Source of the DNA: an uncultured bacterium
Lineage (GTDB): Bacteria; Cyanobacteriota; Vampirovibrionia; Gastranaerophilales; Gastranaerophilaceae
Length of the DNA: 64,000 nt
Direction of reading: 5' to 3'
Assembly: GCA_902475545.1 (NCBI GenBank)
Contig: CABRZP010000008.1
Span: forward strand, 38,123-102,122
The position numbers and the translations under genes were made by a program. Every line of letters begins with the position of its first letter. Within the stretch, counting starts at the first letter, position 1. A model generated the notes under the pieces. That model had not been told where the DNA came from, did not search any database, and saw only the letters and a program-made list of their open reading frames with translations. Shown here piece after piece: positions 50,766-59,033 of the stretch.

Positions 50766-50957
50766 ATGGCAGATAAAAAAGCAAATTCAATTAAAATTAA
50801 ACTTGTTAGAAGTTTAATCGGAGCATCTGAATCTCAACGCAGAGTTGTTAGAGGTTTAGGTTTAACAAAAAAAGATCAAGTTGTTGAACACATGGACAGT
50901 GCAACAATTATGGGCATGGTTAACAAAGTATCTCACCTTGTGGAGATTGTTAAGTAG
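50766..50957 (+). CDS. rpmD: 50S ribosomal protein L30
   Basis: This 63-residue protein has IKIKLVRSLIGASESQRRVVRGLGL, the L30 signature, with normal bacterial length. It is 34 bases after rpsE in the usual spc order. Cyanobacteria commonly lack L30, so its presence here is consistent with a non-photosynthetic side branch (inference). Confidence 0.95.
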   Translation: MADKKANSIKIKLVRSLIGASESQRRVVRGLGLTKKDQVVEHMDSATIMGMVNKVSHLVEIVK

Positions 50958-51007
50958 TTGCCATTGTATAGAATAATATATTACAGTACAAAGAAAGAGG
51001 AAATAAA

Positions 51008-51457
51008 ATGTCAAATATAACATTAGAAGATTTAAGACCTGCTGAAGGTTCTACATCTAAATCAAAAAGAGTTGGCAGAGGCCGTTCTTCAGGTCATGGT
51101 AAAACTTCTTGCCGTGGTCATAATGGTGAAGGTCAAAGATCTGGAAACTCTTCTAAAAGAGGTTTTGAAGGCGGACAAATGCCTGCTTACAGAAGATTAC
51201 CAAAATTGAAAGGTTTCCAAGTTTATAATAAACTTAATTATGCTCAAATCAATGTTGGTAGACTTGATGATTTAGGATTGAAAGAAATTTCTTTAGAATC
51301 ATTAAAAGAAGTTTTAACAATTCACCCAACTTGCGTTGGTTTAAGAGTTTTAGGTAACGGTGAAATTAAATCAGCAGTTACTGTTAAAGCAGCTTATGTA
51401 ACACCATCAGCAAAAGAAAAAATTGAAGCAGCAGGCGGAAAGGTTGAGTTAGTATAA
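51008..51457 (+). CDS. rplO: 50S ribosomal protein L15
   Basis: This 149-residue protein has the glycine- and arginine-rich N-terminal tail (KRVGRGRSSGHGKTSCRGHNG), GFEGGQMPAYRRLPKLKGF, and the C-terminal AAGGKVELV, all standard for L15. The stop overlaps the secY start by one base (TAATG), so secY is translationally coupled. Confidence 0.96.
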   Translation: MSNITLEDLRPAEGSTSKSKRVGRGRSSGHGKTSCRGHNGEGQRSGNSSKRGFEGGQMPAYRRLPKLKGFQVYNKLNYAQINVGRLDDLGLKEISLESLKEVLTIHPTCVGLRVLGNGEIKSAVTVKAAYVTPSAKEKIEAAGGKVELV

Positions 51458-52794
51458 TGGCACAAGGAGTTAAAATGCCTACAACTGATGATTTGATGTC
51501 AATGTGGAATGCTTCCGGATTAAAACAGAAGATTATTTTCACATTCCTGATGATTGCAGTTTGGAGATTTGGTGTTCAAATGCCTTTGTATGGTATTAAT
51601 AATCAAGTCTTTTCTAATATTGCTCAGGGTAACAATATAATCGGTTTCCTTGATTTATTCTCAGGTGGTGCTTTAGGTAAAGTTTCAATACTTGCCTTGG
51701 GTATCGGACCGTTTATCACATCATCAATTATTATCCAGCTTGTATCTGTTGTTATTCCAGCATTGGAAAAACTACAGAAAGAAGAGGGTGAAGCAGGAAG
51801 AAGAAAATTATCACAATACACAAGAATATTTACTGTTGTATTGGCAATTTTCCAATCATTTATATTTATGCTGTACTTGCATCATCTTCCGGGTGCAATA
51901 ATGCCGCAGGTTAATCCTATAGCATTTTATGCAAGTTCAGTATGTGTGTTGACTGCCGGTGCAGTTCTTGTAATGTGGATTTCTGAATTGATTACTGAAA
52001 ACGGAATAGGTAATGGCGGTTCGCTGGTTATCTTCTGTGGTATTTTATCAGGTATTCCTATTTATGCTTCAAGGACGGCTCAGCTGGTTAAGGCAAGTTC
52101 TCAAATGCAAGTTGGATTACTTGTGTTACTCTCAATATTTTTCCTTGCGATGGTTCTTATTGTAATCATGCAGGAAGCTGTGAGAAAAGTTATTATTGTA
52201 AATCCAAAAAGACAAATTGGTAATAAAGTTTATGGTGGTATGAATTCATTTATTCCATTTAAACTAAATCCGGGTGGTGTTATGCCAATTATCTTTGCTA
52301 TTGCAATTTTGTTATTCCCTTCAACTATATTAGCATTAGTTGGACAGGCAAATTTCAAATCTGCTGCAGTAAAGAATTTTGTCTTAAGCTTAAATCATTA
52401 TTTAAGTCCGGATGGAATTACATATTATCTTTTATATGTTGGTTTAATTATTGCATTAACATTCTTTTATGCTTCAATTATGCCAAATATGCAGCCAAAA
52501 GATATTGCAGATAATCTTAAAAAGTATGGTTCATCAATTCCGGGTATCAAACCGGGAAAACCGACAGCCGAAGCTATTGATAAAATTTTGTCAAAAACTA
52601 CATTTATCGGAGCTATGGGGTTAGGCATAATTGCACTTGTTCCGTCATTTGCAAGTTATGCAACTCATATCGAAACTCTTCAGGGTATCGGTGCAACATC
52701 GTTAATCATTATGGTCGGTGTAGCTCTTGACTTAATAAATCAAGTTCGAACTCACCTGTTGGCCAGAAATTATGAATCATTTTTGAAAGACTAA
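51457..52794 (+). CDS. secY: Protein translocase subunit SecY
   Basis: SecY forms the protein export channel with SecE and SecG. The 445-residue protein has ten membrane spans, the plug region LDLFSGGALGKVSILALGIGP, NGGSLVIFCGI, and the cytoplasmic loop VNPKRQIG ahead of LKLNPGGVMPIIFA. The length is typical. It ends the ribosomal island; adk and map, common neighbours, are absent and a terminator follows. Confidence 0.97.
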   Translation: MAQGVKMPTTDDLMSMWNASGLKQKIIFTFLMIAVWRFGVQMPLYGINNQVFSNIAQGNNIIGFLDLFSGGALGKVSILALGIGPFITSSIIIQLVSVVIPALEKLQKEEGEAGRRKLSQYTRIFTVVLAIFQSFIFMLYLHHLPGAIMPQVNPIAFYASSVCVLTAGAVLVMWISELITENGIGNGGSLVIFCGILSGIPIYASRTAQLVKASSQMQVGLLVLLSIFFLAMVLIVIMQEAVRKVIIVNPKRQIGNKVYGGMNSFIPFKLNPGGVMPIIFAIAILLFPSTILALVGQANFKSAAVKNFVLSLNHYLSPDGITYYLLYVGLIIALTFFYASIMPNMQPKDIADNLKKYGSSIPGIKPGKPTAEAIDKILSKTTFIGAMGLGIIALVPSFASYATHIETLQGIGATSLIIMVGVALDLINQVRTHLLARNYESFLKD

Positions 52795-52809
52795 TTAACA
52801 ACAAATTTT

Positions 52810-52839
52810 AAAAGAGGATTGCTTATGTAGTCCTCTTTT
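52810..52839 (+). terminator. Terminator of the rpsE-secY unit
   Basis: aaaagagga and tcctctttt form a 9-base stem with a 12-base loop, followed by a T run. It lies 15 bases after secY and before the convergent pilin-like gene. Confidence 0.85.
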
Positions 52840-52849
52840 TTTAATGGTT

Positions 52850-53572
52850 TTATTTTGAGGTTTGCAATACCTGTCTTGCAGCTGCTGAACCTGGAACAAC
52901 TGTACCATCATAAAATACTACAGGAAACACATCTGTAATTAATTTTGCAGGAACTGTACATTCTGCTGTAATATCTCTTGTGTGCGATTTACCATCAGAA
53001 CATCTTACTTCTCTATTTGGTAAATTTATACCATTAACATCTATCCATCCTAAACAGTATTTATGAAAATTAGTATCCTGCATCAGTTCATTAATATTTT
53101 TGTCTCCAAGAGAGCAGTTTGTTGTTGGGGAGTGGAATGCAAACATTGAACCATCTGCCAGTTGATAGTAATATAAATTTACTCCACGTTCTTTTATTTC
53201 TGTATCTGGTGTAGTTCCTTTATTATATAGTTCTTGATAGTATAATCGATTAGTTTTTGTTCTTAGCTGAGTATAGTCAAATATTGTTAACCCTGATAAG
53301 CTTCCGTTAAAAATAGCACAAACAGATAGAATGTTTTGAGGATTATCATTTCTATTACAGGCTTTATCTGCTGTGCTAAAGTTAAATCCATACATTGCTT
53401 CGTTCATTTTTACAGCCTGATTTAGGCTTGAGAGTGTCTTTTTAAAGTGACTACGGTTTTGGGCACCTTGCGTGTTAGCTATTAAGGTGGGTATGGTTGT
53501 TGCCGCAACAACTCCGATTATACCTAATGTAATTAGTACCTCTGCAAGTGTAAACGCAATTTTTCTAGTCAT
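52850..53572 (-). CDS. Type IV pilin-like protein, module C
   Basis: This 240-residue protein starts MTRKIA then FTLAEVLITLGIIG, with Ala rather than Gly before the predicted cut. Its C-terminal domain has several cysteines (CNRND, CSLGD, CLGWIDVNG, CSDGK) and differs from those of the other pilin-like proteins. An aaaggga site precedes the ATG. It faces away from its XRE partner at 53685 across the shared promoter. Confidence 0.87.
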   Translation of the reverse strand: MTRKIAFTLAEVLITLGIIGVVAATTIPTLIANTQGAQNRSHFKKTLSSLNQAVKMNEAMYGFNFSTADKACNRNDNPQNILSVCAIFNGSLSGLTIFDYTQLRTKTNRLYYQELYNKGTTPDTEIKERGVNLYYYQLADGSMFAFHSPTTNCSLGDKNINELMQDTNFHKYCLGWIDVNGINLPNREVRCSDGKSHTRDITAECTVPAKLITDVFPVVFYDGTVVPGSAAARQVLQTSK

Positions 53573-53638
53573 TCCATTACTCCCTTTTAATATACCCTTT
53601 TTTTATAAATATATCACTATTATAATAAATATAAAACT

Positions 53639-53678
53639 ATAATAATATATAGATAGAGAAAGGTCAATATAATATGAT
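53639..53678. promoter_or_regulatory. Interlocked divergent promoters, module C
   Basis: For the pilin-like gene (reverse strand): TTGACC (53667-53662), a 17-base spacer and TATTAT (53644-53639). For the XRE gene (forward): GGTCAA, then 5 bases, then TATGAT at 53673-53678, ending 6 bases before the ATG at 53685 (an alternative TATAAT sits at 53668-53673). The geometry matches modules A and B. Confidence 0.7.
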
Positions 53679-53684
53679 AAAAAA

Positions 53685-53906
53685 ATGGATAAAGAGAATT
53701 TTAAAAAAGAAATTGGGTTTAAAATAAAAATAGAGCGAATGAGACAAAAAATATCACAGGAAAAACTGGCAGAAATGGTTGATTGCAGCCTTTCTTATAT
53801 CGGTTTTGTAGAACGAGGGGAAATGTCTTTATCCTTATATAATTTTATAAAAATTTCTTCAGTTTTAAAACTTGATGTACAAGAGTTTTTAAAAGAATTT
53901 ATTTAG
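53685..53906 (+). CDS. XRE-type helix-turn-helix regulator, module C
   Basis: This 73-residue single-domain Cro/C1 HTH protein contains IERMRQKISQEKLAEMVDCSLSYIGFVERG, with the helix-turn-helix at SQEKLAEMV and the recognition helix SLSYIGFVERG. No ribosome site is seen, and the -10 lies 6 bases before the ATG, as in module B. The last 4 bases overlap the convergent mtaB gene. It probably regulates the divergent pilin-like gene. Confidence 0.88.
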   Translation: MDKENFKKEIGFKIKIERMRQKISQEKLAEMVDCSLSYIGFVERGEMSLSLYNFIKISSVLKLDVQEFLKEFI

Positions 53907-55189
53907 TTTAATAATTCTCCATAAATAATATTATTTTTGAATTCTGTAATTTTTACAGTTTGGATTGTGTTAAATAAGTCTTCTCTTTCTGATTTAATTT
54001 GGACTGTTAAATAATTTCTGGTCATCCCTTTTAAATTGCCGTTATGTTTGTCTCGGTGTTTTTCAATAAGTATTTCCAGTGTTTTACCAATATTTTTATT
54101 TATAAATTCTTCAAATTTTGTTTTTGATATTGCTTTAATAATGTCAGCACGTCTGTTTTTTTCTTCATCAGAGACTTGATCCGGTAAAGATTCGCCAATA
54201 GTCCCGCTTCGTTTAGAATACGGGAAGGTGTGAATTTGTGTCAATCCTGATTTTTCTAAATTTTTACGGGTTATTTCAAAATCCTCTTCGGTTTCGCCTG
54301 CAAAACCTGCAATGATATCACTACCTAAGAATGGATAATCAAAGGTTTTATTAATTTGTTCAATTTGTTTAAGATAATCTTCTGTCTTATAAAAACGATT
54401 CATAGAGCGAAGAGTCTTATCATTAGCGGATTGTAATGATAAATGAAAATGTGGACAGAATTTCTGTGATGTTTTTAGAAATTCAAGCATTTCTGTTGTT
54501 ATTTCGGTTGGATTAAGTGATCCCAGTCTATAACGTTCAATTGTTGTTTTTTCTTCGATTTCCTTTAATAAATCTAAAAGAGTTAAGCCTAAGTCTTTGC
54601 CCCACTGTCCGATATGAATTCCAGTTAACATAACTTCTTTAAATCCATTTTTAGAAAAATTATTTATTTGGTTGATAATAAATTCACTGTCGGCACTTCT
54701 GCTTTTGCCTCTGGCTTTCCAAATAATACAATATGTGCATCTGTTGTCACATCCATCCTGAATTTTAAGACTTGCTCGAGTTTTAGTAGTATCAATAAGT
54801 TCAACTTTATTGAATTTAGCTTGAACCATGATGTCATTTGCATGTAAAGGATTTTCAGAATTTATATAGTCATAAATATGTAACTTTTCATCATTACCTA
54901 TTACGTAATCTATAAAATCATTTTTTAATAACTCTTCTTTCTGAATTTGAGCTATACAACCGGTTAAAACTGTTATTATATTGGCGTTTTTATGTTTTGC
55001 AGCACGAAGATGATACATTGCTTCATTGTCGCTTTTGTGGGTAACGCTGCATGAATTTAAAATGTATAAATTTGCTTCAGCTATATTTTTTACTTTTTCA
55101 AAATTGTGATTTTTTAGATTTTCTTCTATTATTGAGCTTTCAAATTGGTTAGCTTTACAGCCCATTGTGTGAATATAAAATTTCTTCAT
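53903..55189 (-). CDS. mtaB: tRNA t6A37 methylthiotransferase
   Basis: MtaB adds the methylthio group to t6A37 in tRNAs that read ANN codons. The 428-residue protein has the N-terminal UPF0004 domain with cluster cysteines (MGCKANQ, NSCSVTHKSD, TGCIAQ), the radical-SAM motif CDNRCTYC near residue 150, and a C-terminal TRAM-like domain. NSCSVT and the DGCDNRCTYC context fit MtaB rather than MiaB or RimO. TATAAT lies 8 bases before the ATG, so its mRNA leader is very short. Confidence 0.92.
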   Translation of the reverse strand: MKKFYIHTMGCKANQFESSIIEENLKNHNFEKVKNIAEANLYILNSCSVTHKSDNEAMYHLRAAKHKNANIITVLTGCIAQIQKEELLKNDFIDYVIGNDEKLHIYDYINSENPLHANDIMVQAKFNKVELIDTTKTRASLKIQDGCDNRCTYCIIWKARGKSRSADSEFIINQINNFSKNGFKEVMLTGIHIGQWGKDLGLTLLDLLKEIEEKTTIERYRLGSLNPTEITTEMLEFLKTSQKFCPHFHLSLQSANDKTLRSMNRFYKTEDYLKQIEQINKTFDYPFLGSDIIAGFAGETEEDFEITRKNLEKSGLTQIHTFPYSKRSGTIGESLPDQVSDEEKNRRADIIKAISKTKFEEFINKNIGKTLEILIEKHRDKHNGNLKGMTRNYLTVQIKSEREDLFNTIQTVKITEFKNNIIYGELLN

Positions 55190-55316
55190 TCTTTGATATT
55201 ATAAAAAACATTTTATATTGTAAATATTTGTATATTTATATTATTAAATTAACAAAAAATTTTACTTTCCGGTTTTATATGTGTATAATCAGAGTGTGAA
55301 AGGTAAAGGTGTATAT

Positions 55317-56120
55317 ATGCAAGTTAATTCGGTTTCTTCAGCAAATTATGGTACAAAACCTTCATTTAAATCAAATGGAATTGACATGGAAACATTTGTA
55401 AATTTAAGTGATAAGGATTTAAAAAATTTAGCGTATGCAAAAGCCTCATACGATGTAAATGATAAGAAACATAAAAGGATTAATAATGCTATATTTTATT
55501 CAATTCCTGTAGTTGCAGGTCTTGGTGCTGCTGTTAATACAGTTGCTCCTGCTTTGAAGAAATCAAAAGGTGCAGCAAAAAAATTAACAGGTCTTTTAAG
55601 AACTGCCAGATTAAAGAATTTTGCTAAAACAACCGCTCTTTGGACTTCAATGTTCTTAGCTGCTGATGCTATCTTTGGAGCAAAACATTATTTAGATAAG
55701 AAAAGTACAACTGCGAAAGAATTTTCAGAGAAACATCCTGTTCTTTCTACATTTACAGCAATTGGTGTTGGTTTAGCCGCAGTATTTGGAGTAAGTAAAG
55801 GTTTCCCTAAATTGTTGAAAGCTATGAAAACTACACAATTAGGCAAAGATTTAATGAAACAAGAAGGTAAATTGGCAACAAAATTAGCTGATAGTAAACT
55901 TATAAATAAACTTTCAAAGATGACTGCTAAGGTTCCGGCTGCAATCAAAAGCTTTGGAAAAGGTGTATTGAATTGGGGACCATTGATGTTAGTGTTAACA
56001 AGTATTATGCATACCTCATCTCATGAACGTGCTAAAGCTACTGAATATGCTAAAAATTACGAAACATTAAAAACAGCACAGGGTGTAGCTAGAGAAGCAT
56101 TCGCCGCTGTTGAAGAATAA
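55317..56120 (+). CDS. Hypothetical membrane protein with N-terminal PSFKSNG motif
   Basis: The ATG at 55317 follows the site aaaggt; the product is 267 residues. An in-frame ATG at 55281 is rejected because it overlaps the likely promoter tataat. Residues 15-21 read PSFKSNG, the SF/FxG-type motif seen elsewhere here. About four hydrophobic segments follow (near 57-75, 100-118, 145-163 and 220-237), separated by Lys-rich amphipathic stretches. I do not recognise a family; the style resembles the membrane proteins at 42166 and 43198. Confidence 0.75.
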   Translation: MQVNSVSSANYGTKPSFKSNGIDMETFVNLSDKDLKNLAYAKASYDVNDKKHKRINNAIFYSIPVVAGLGAAVNTVAPALKKSKGAAKKLTGLLRTARLKNFAKTTALWTSMFLAADAIFGAKHYLDKKSTTAKEFSEKHPVLSTFTAIGVGLAAVFGVSKGFPKLLKAMKTTQLGKDLMKQEGKLATKLADSKLINKLSKMTAKVPAAIKSFGKGVLNWGPLMLVLTSIMHTSSHERAKATEYAKNYETLKTAQGVAREAFAAVEE

Positions 56121-56141
56121 TTGTAATCTTAATAAAAATTT

Positions 56142-56178
56142 AAAAAGGCTGCCATATTTCGAATTAGGCAGTCTTTTT
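56142..56178 (+). terminator. Intrinsic terminator
   Basis: aaaaaggctgcc and ggcagtcttttt form a stem with one G-T pair around a 13-base loop, ending in five T. It closes the 55317 gene. Confidence 0.85.
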
Positions 56179-56194
56179 AGTTTATAATAATTTT

Positions 56195-57142
56195 ATGAGA
56201 GTTGTTGTTTTAGGTAAAGGGTTAATGCTGGCTAATATTGTGCTTGGAGTTTTAGATTCCGGTGCCGATTTGGTTGGAGTGTTTCGTTATGAGCAAACTT
56301 CAAAATCCAGAATTAGACTATTATTTGAAGATTTTTTTAAACCTGCTCCGGAAGTTACATTATTGAACGAATTAAAAATTAATCAAATTCGTCTAAAATC
56401 TGCAAATTCTGAAGAATTTAGGAAGCTGATGGTTTCTTGGAATGTAGATTTAATTATAGTTGGTACATGGAAGGAAAAATTATCAAAAGAAACTTTCAAT
56501 ATTCCAACAATAGCAACAGTTAATGTTCATCCATCGTTGTTACCTAAATATCGTGGTCCAAATCCATATATGCAAACAATTTTACATGGTGAGAAATATT
56601 CAGGTGTTACGATACATCTAGTGAATGAAGGATATGATGAAGGACCTATTTTAAAACAGGAAAAAGTTGAAATTTTAGAAGCAGATACTTCTAAAGAATT
56701 GAGAGAAAGGACTGTCCGTATTGCTAGAAATCTTGTTACTGAATTTATTTCAGATTTAAACAATAAAATGTTAATGCCGATTACTCAATCCGAAAAATAT
56801 GCAACTTATTTTCCTAATATTTCCGGTGATGAACGAATGTTAGATTTTACAATGCAAACCTCTGATAATATTTCCAGAACAATTCGAGCTTTGCACCCGT
56901 TTTTACCTTGTTATATATCTTATAAGGAAAAGTTTTTTATTGTTAATCCGTATAAATTTATAATTTTGCATGATGAATCGCAAGCTTTACCTGGAAGTAT
57001 TATTGCTAAAAATTCAGAAAATTGTTCGTTAAGCCTGGTATGTAGAGATAATAAAGTTATTCGCTTTTCAGGTTTAACCTTATATAAATCTCCATTGCGA
57101 ACTGGAAAATATATTGAAAAATTTGTAGAAATTACTTCTTAG
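56195..57142 (+). CDS. Formyltransferase family protein, Fmt-like
   Basis: This 315-residue protein has a formyltransferase N-terminal domain with VNVHPSLLPKYRG (catalytic Asn and His) and YDEGPILKQ (catalytic Asp), and a C-terminal OB-like domain with ISRTIRALHPFLPCY, as in methionyl-tRNA formyltransferase. The usual RGAAPI is RGPNPY here, so a sugar N-formyltransferase is possible. No deformylase gene is adjacent. TATAAT (56183-56188) ends 6 bases before the ATG and no ribosome site is present, suggesting a leaderless mRNA. It overlaps the mnmG 3' end by 11 bases. Confidence 0.8.
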   Translation: MRVVVLGKGLMLANIVLGVLDSGADLVGVFRYEQTSKSRIRLLFEDFFKPAPEVTLLNELKINQIRLKSANSEEFRKLMVSWNVDLIIVGTWKEKLSKETFNIPTIATVNVHPSLLPKYRGPNPYMQTILHGEKYSGVTIHLVNEGYDEGPILKQEKVEILEADTSKELRERTVRIARNLVTEFISDLNNKMLMPITQSEKYATYFPNISGDERMLDFTMQTSDNISRTIRALHPFLPCYISYKEKFFIVNPYKFIILHDESQALPGSIIAKNSENCSLSLVCRDNKVIRFSGLTLYKSPLRTGKYIEKFVEITS

Positions 57143-59015
57143 CAATTTTATTTTTATCAAGCATAACCATTAAAATTGAAATATCTGCAGGCTTAACTCC
57201 GCCAATTCGTGCAGCTTGAGCAAGCGTTTTAGGTTTTATTTTTGATAATTTTTCTTTTGTTTCTGTTGAAATATGGTCGATACTTGAATAATCAATATTT
57301 TCAGGAATTTTAAATTTCTCAAGTTTTCCGGCTTGTTCAACCTGTTCTTCTTGTCGCTTGATGTAGCCGTCGTATTTTACAATTACTTCCACTTGTTCAT
57401 AAACATCTTTAGGTATATTTAGAGCTTTAGTTGTTGCATCAAGTTCTTGAAGTATTTTATAATTGATATTCGGACGTTTAAGCAATTCAGAGGCTCTTAT
57501 ACCTCTATCTATGTGTTCTTCGTATTTTGCTAAAACTTTATTAACGTCTTCTGATGGTGGAATTTTTAATCCGTCTAAACGCAATTTTTCATCTTGTATA
57601 AGTTGTTGTTTTTTGTTAAATCTTTCGAATTGAGTGTCGTCAATCAGTCCAATTTTATGACCAATTGCTGTTAATCTTTCGTCTGCATTATCTTGTCTTA
57701 ACAGAAGTCTGTATTCAGAACGAGAAGTTAACATTCTGTAAGGATCTTGAATGTCTTTAGTAACTAAATCATCAATAAGAGTTCCTGTATAAGATGAACT
57801 TCTTGATAACTCAAGCATTTCGCTTCCATTTACGTAGTTAAAGGCATTGATACCTGCGATTAAACCTTGAGCGGCAGCTTCTTCGTAGCCGCTTGTTCCG
57901 TTTATTTGTCCGCCAAAGAATAATCCTTTAACCTTTTTAGCCATCAATGAATGTGTTGTTTGAACTGCCGGAACATAATCGTATTCTACAGCATACGCAG
58001 GTTTAATAATGTGTGCTTTTTCTAAACCCGGTAAGCTTCTTATCATTAACTCCTGTACATTTGCAGGTAAGCTGGTTGAAAAGCCTTGAATATATGTTTC
58101 ATAAGTTCCAAGTCCTTCCGGTTCAATAAATATGTGATGGGAAGGATTAGATGCAAATCTTACAATTTTATCTTCAATTGACGGACAATATCTTGGTCCA
58201 ACTCCATGAATTAACCCCTGATACATAGGAGATTTGTCTAGGTTCTCTTTGATAATCCTATGTGTTTCCTCGTTTGTCCTTGTTAAATAGCAAGGATATG
58301 TTTTTCTTATAGGACGATCAGGTTTGAAAGAGAAGAAACTTAATTCCTCATCTCCCGGTTGAATTGTCATTTTTGAGTAATCAATTGTTCTTTTATCAAC
58401 TCTGGCAGGTGTTCCTGTTTTGAGTTTTTTTGTTTCAATACCGAGCTTGTGTAAAGAGTCAGAAAGTCCGATTGCGGCTTGTTCTCCTAATCTTCCTGCA
58501 CTGTAGGCTTGAAGTCCTACAAATATTCTGCCCTCTAAAGATGTTCCTGTTGTTAAAACTACTGCTTGAGCAGTATATTCTATTCCAAATTCGTCTATTG
58601 CACCAATAATTCTGTCATTTTCAACTTTTAATTCTGTAATACAGCATTGTTTGAGATAGATGTTTTCGTTACTTTCAATCAGATTTCGCATGTATCTTGT
58701 GTATTCGGCTTTGTCTGATTGAGCTCTTAATGCTCGTACAGCAGGTCCTTTTGAAGAATTAAGCACTTTTAATTGCAGATATGTTGCATCGGTTACCTCA
58801 CCCATAACTCCGCCAAGTGCATCAATTTCACGAACTAATGTAGACTTAGCCGGTCCGCCTACTGCTGGATTACAAGGTTGTAGGGCAATGTTATCAACAT
58901 TTAATGTGCATAGTAATACTTTTGTTCCAAGTTTTGCACAGGCTAAAGCAGCTTCGCAACCTGCGTGTCCTGCTCCAACTACTATTATATCAAATTTATT
59001 CTTCAAATAATCCAT
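57132..59015 (-). CDS. mnmG: tRNA uridine-5-carboxymethylaminomethyl modification enzyme
   Basis: MnmG (GidA) with MnmE modifies U34 of several tRNAs. From the ATG at 59015 the product is 627 residues, normal for the family. It has the FAD motif VVGAGHAGCEAA, NPAVGGPAKSTLVREIDALGG, TGTSLEGRI, LKTGTPARV and the C-terminal GGVKPADISIL. A TTG at 59033 is not needed. TATAAT (59027-59022 on the reverse strand) ends 6 bases before the ATG without a ribosome site, so the mRNA is probably leaderless. Confidence 0.96.
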   Translation of the reverse strand: MDYLKNKFDIIVVGAGHAGCEAALACAKLGTKVLLCTLNVDNIALQPCNPAVGGPAKSTLVREIDALGGVMGEVTDATYLQLKVLNSSKGPAVRALRAQSDKAEYTRYMRNLIESNENIYLKQCCITELKVENDRIIGAIDEFGIEYTAQAVVLTTGTSLEGRIFVGLQAYSAGRLGEQAAIGLSDSLHKLGIETKKLKTGTPARVDKRTIDYSKMTIQPGDEELSFFSFKPDRPIRKTYPCYLTRTNEETHRIIKENLDKSPMYQGLIHGVGPRYCPSIEDKIVRFASNPSHHIFIEPEGLGTYETYIQGFSTSLPANVQELMIRSLPGLEKAHIIKPAYAVEYDYVPAVQTTHSLMAKKVKGLFFGGQINGTSGYEEAAAQGLIAGINAFNYVNGSEMLELSRSSSYTGTLIDDLVTKDIQDPYRMLTSRSEYRLLLRQDNADERLTAIGHKIGLIDDTQFERFNKKQQLIQDEKLRLDGLKIPPSEDVNKVLAKYEEHIDRGIRASELLKRPNINYKILQELDATTKALNIPKDVYEQVEVIVKYDGYIKRQEEQVEQAGKLEKFKIPENIDYSSIDHISTETKEKLSKIKPKTLAQAARIGGVKPADISILMVMLDKNKIAKK

Positions 59016-59033
59016 ATAACTATTATATTGCAA

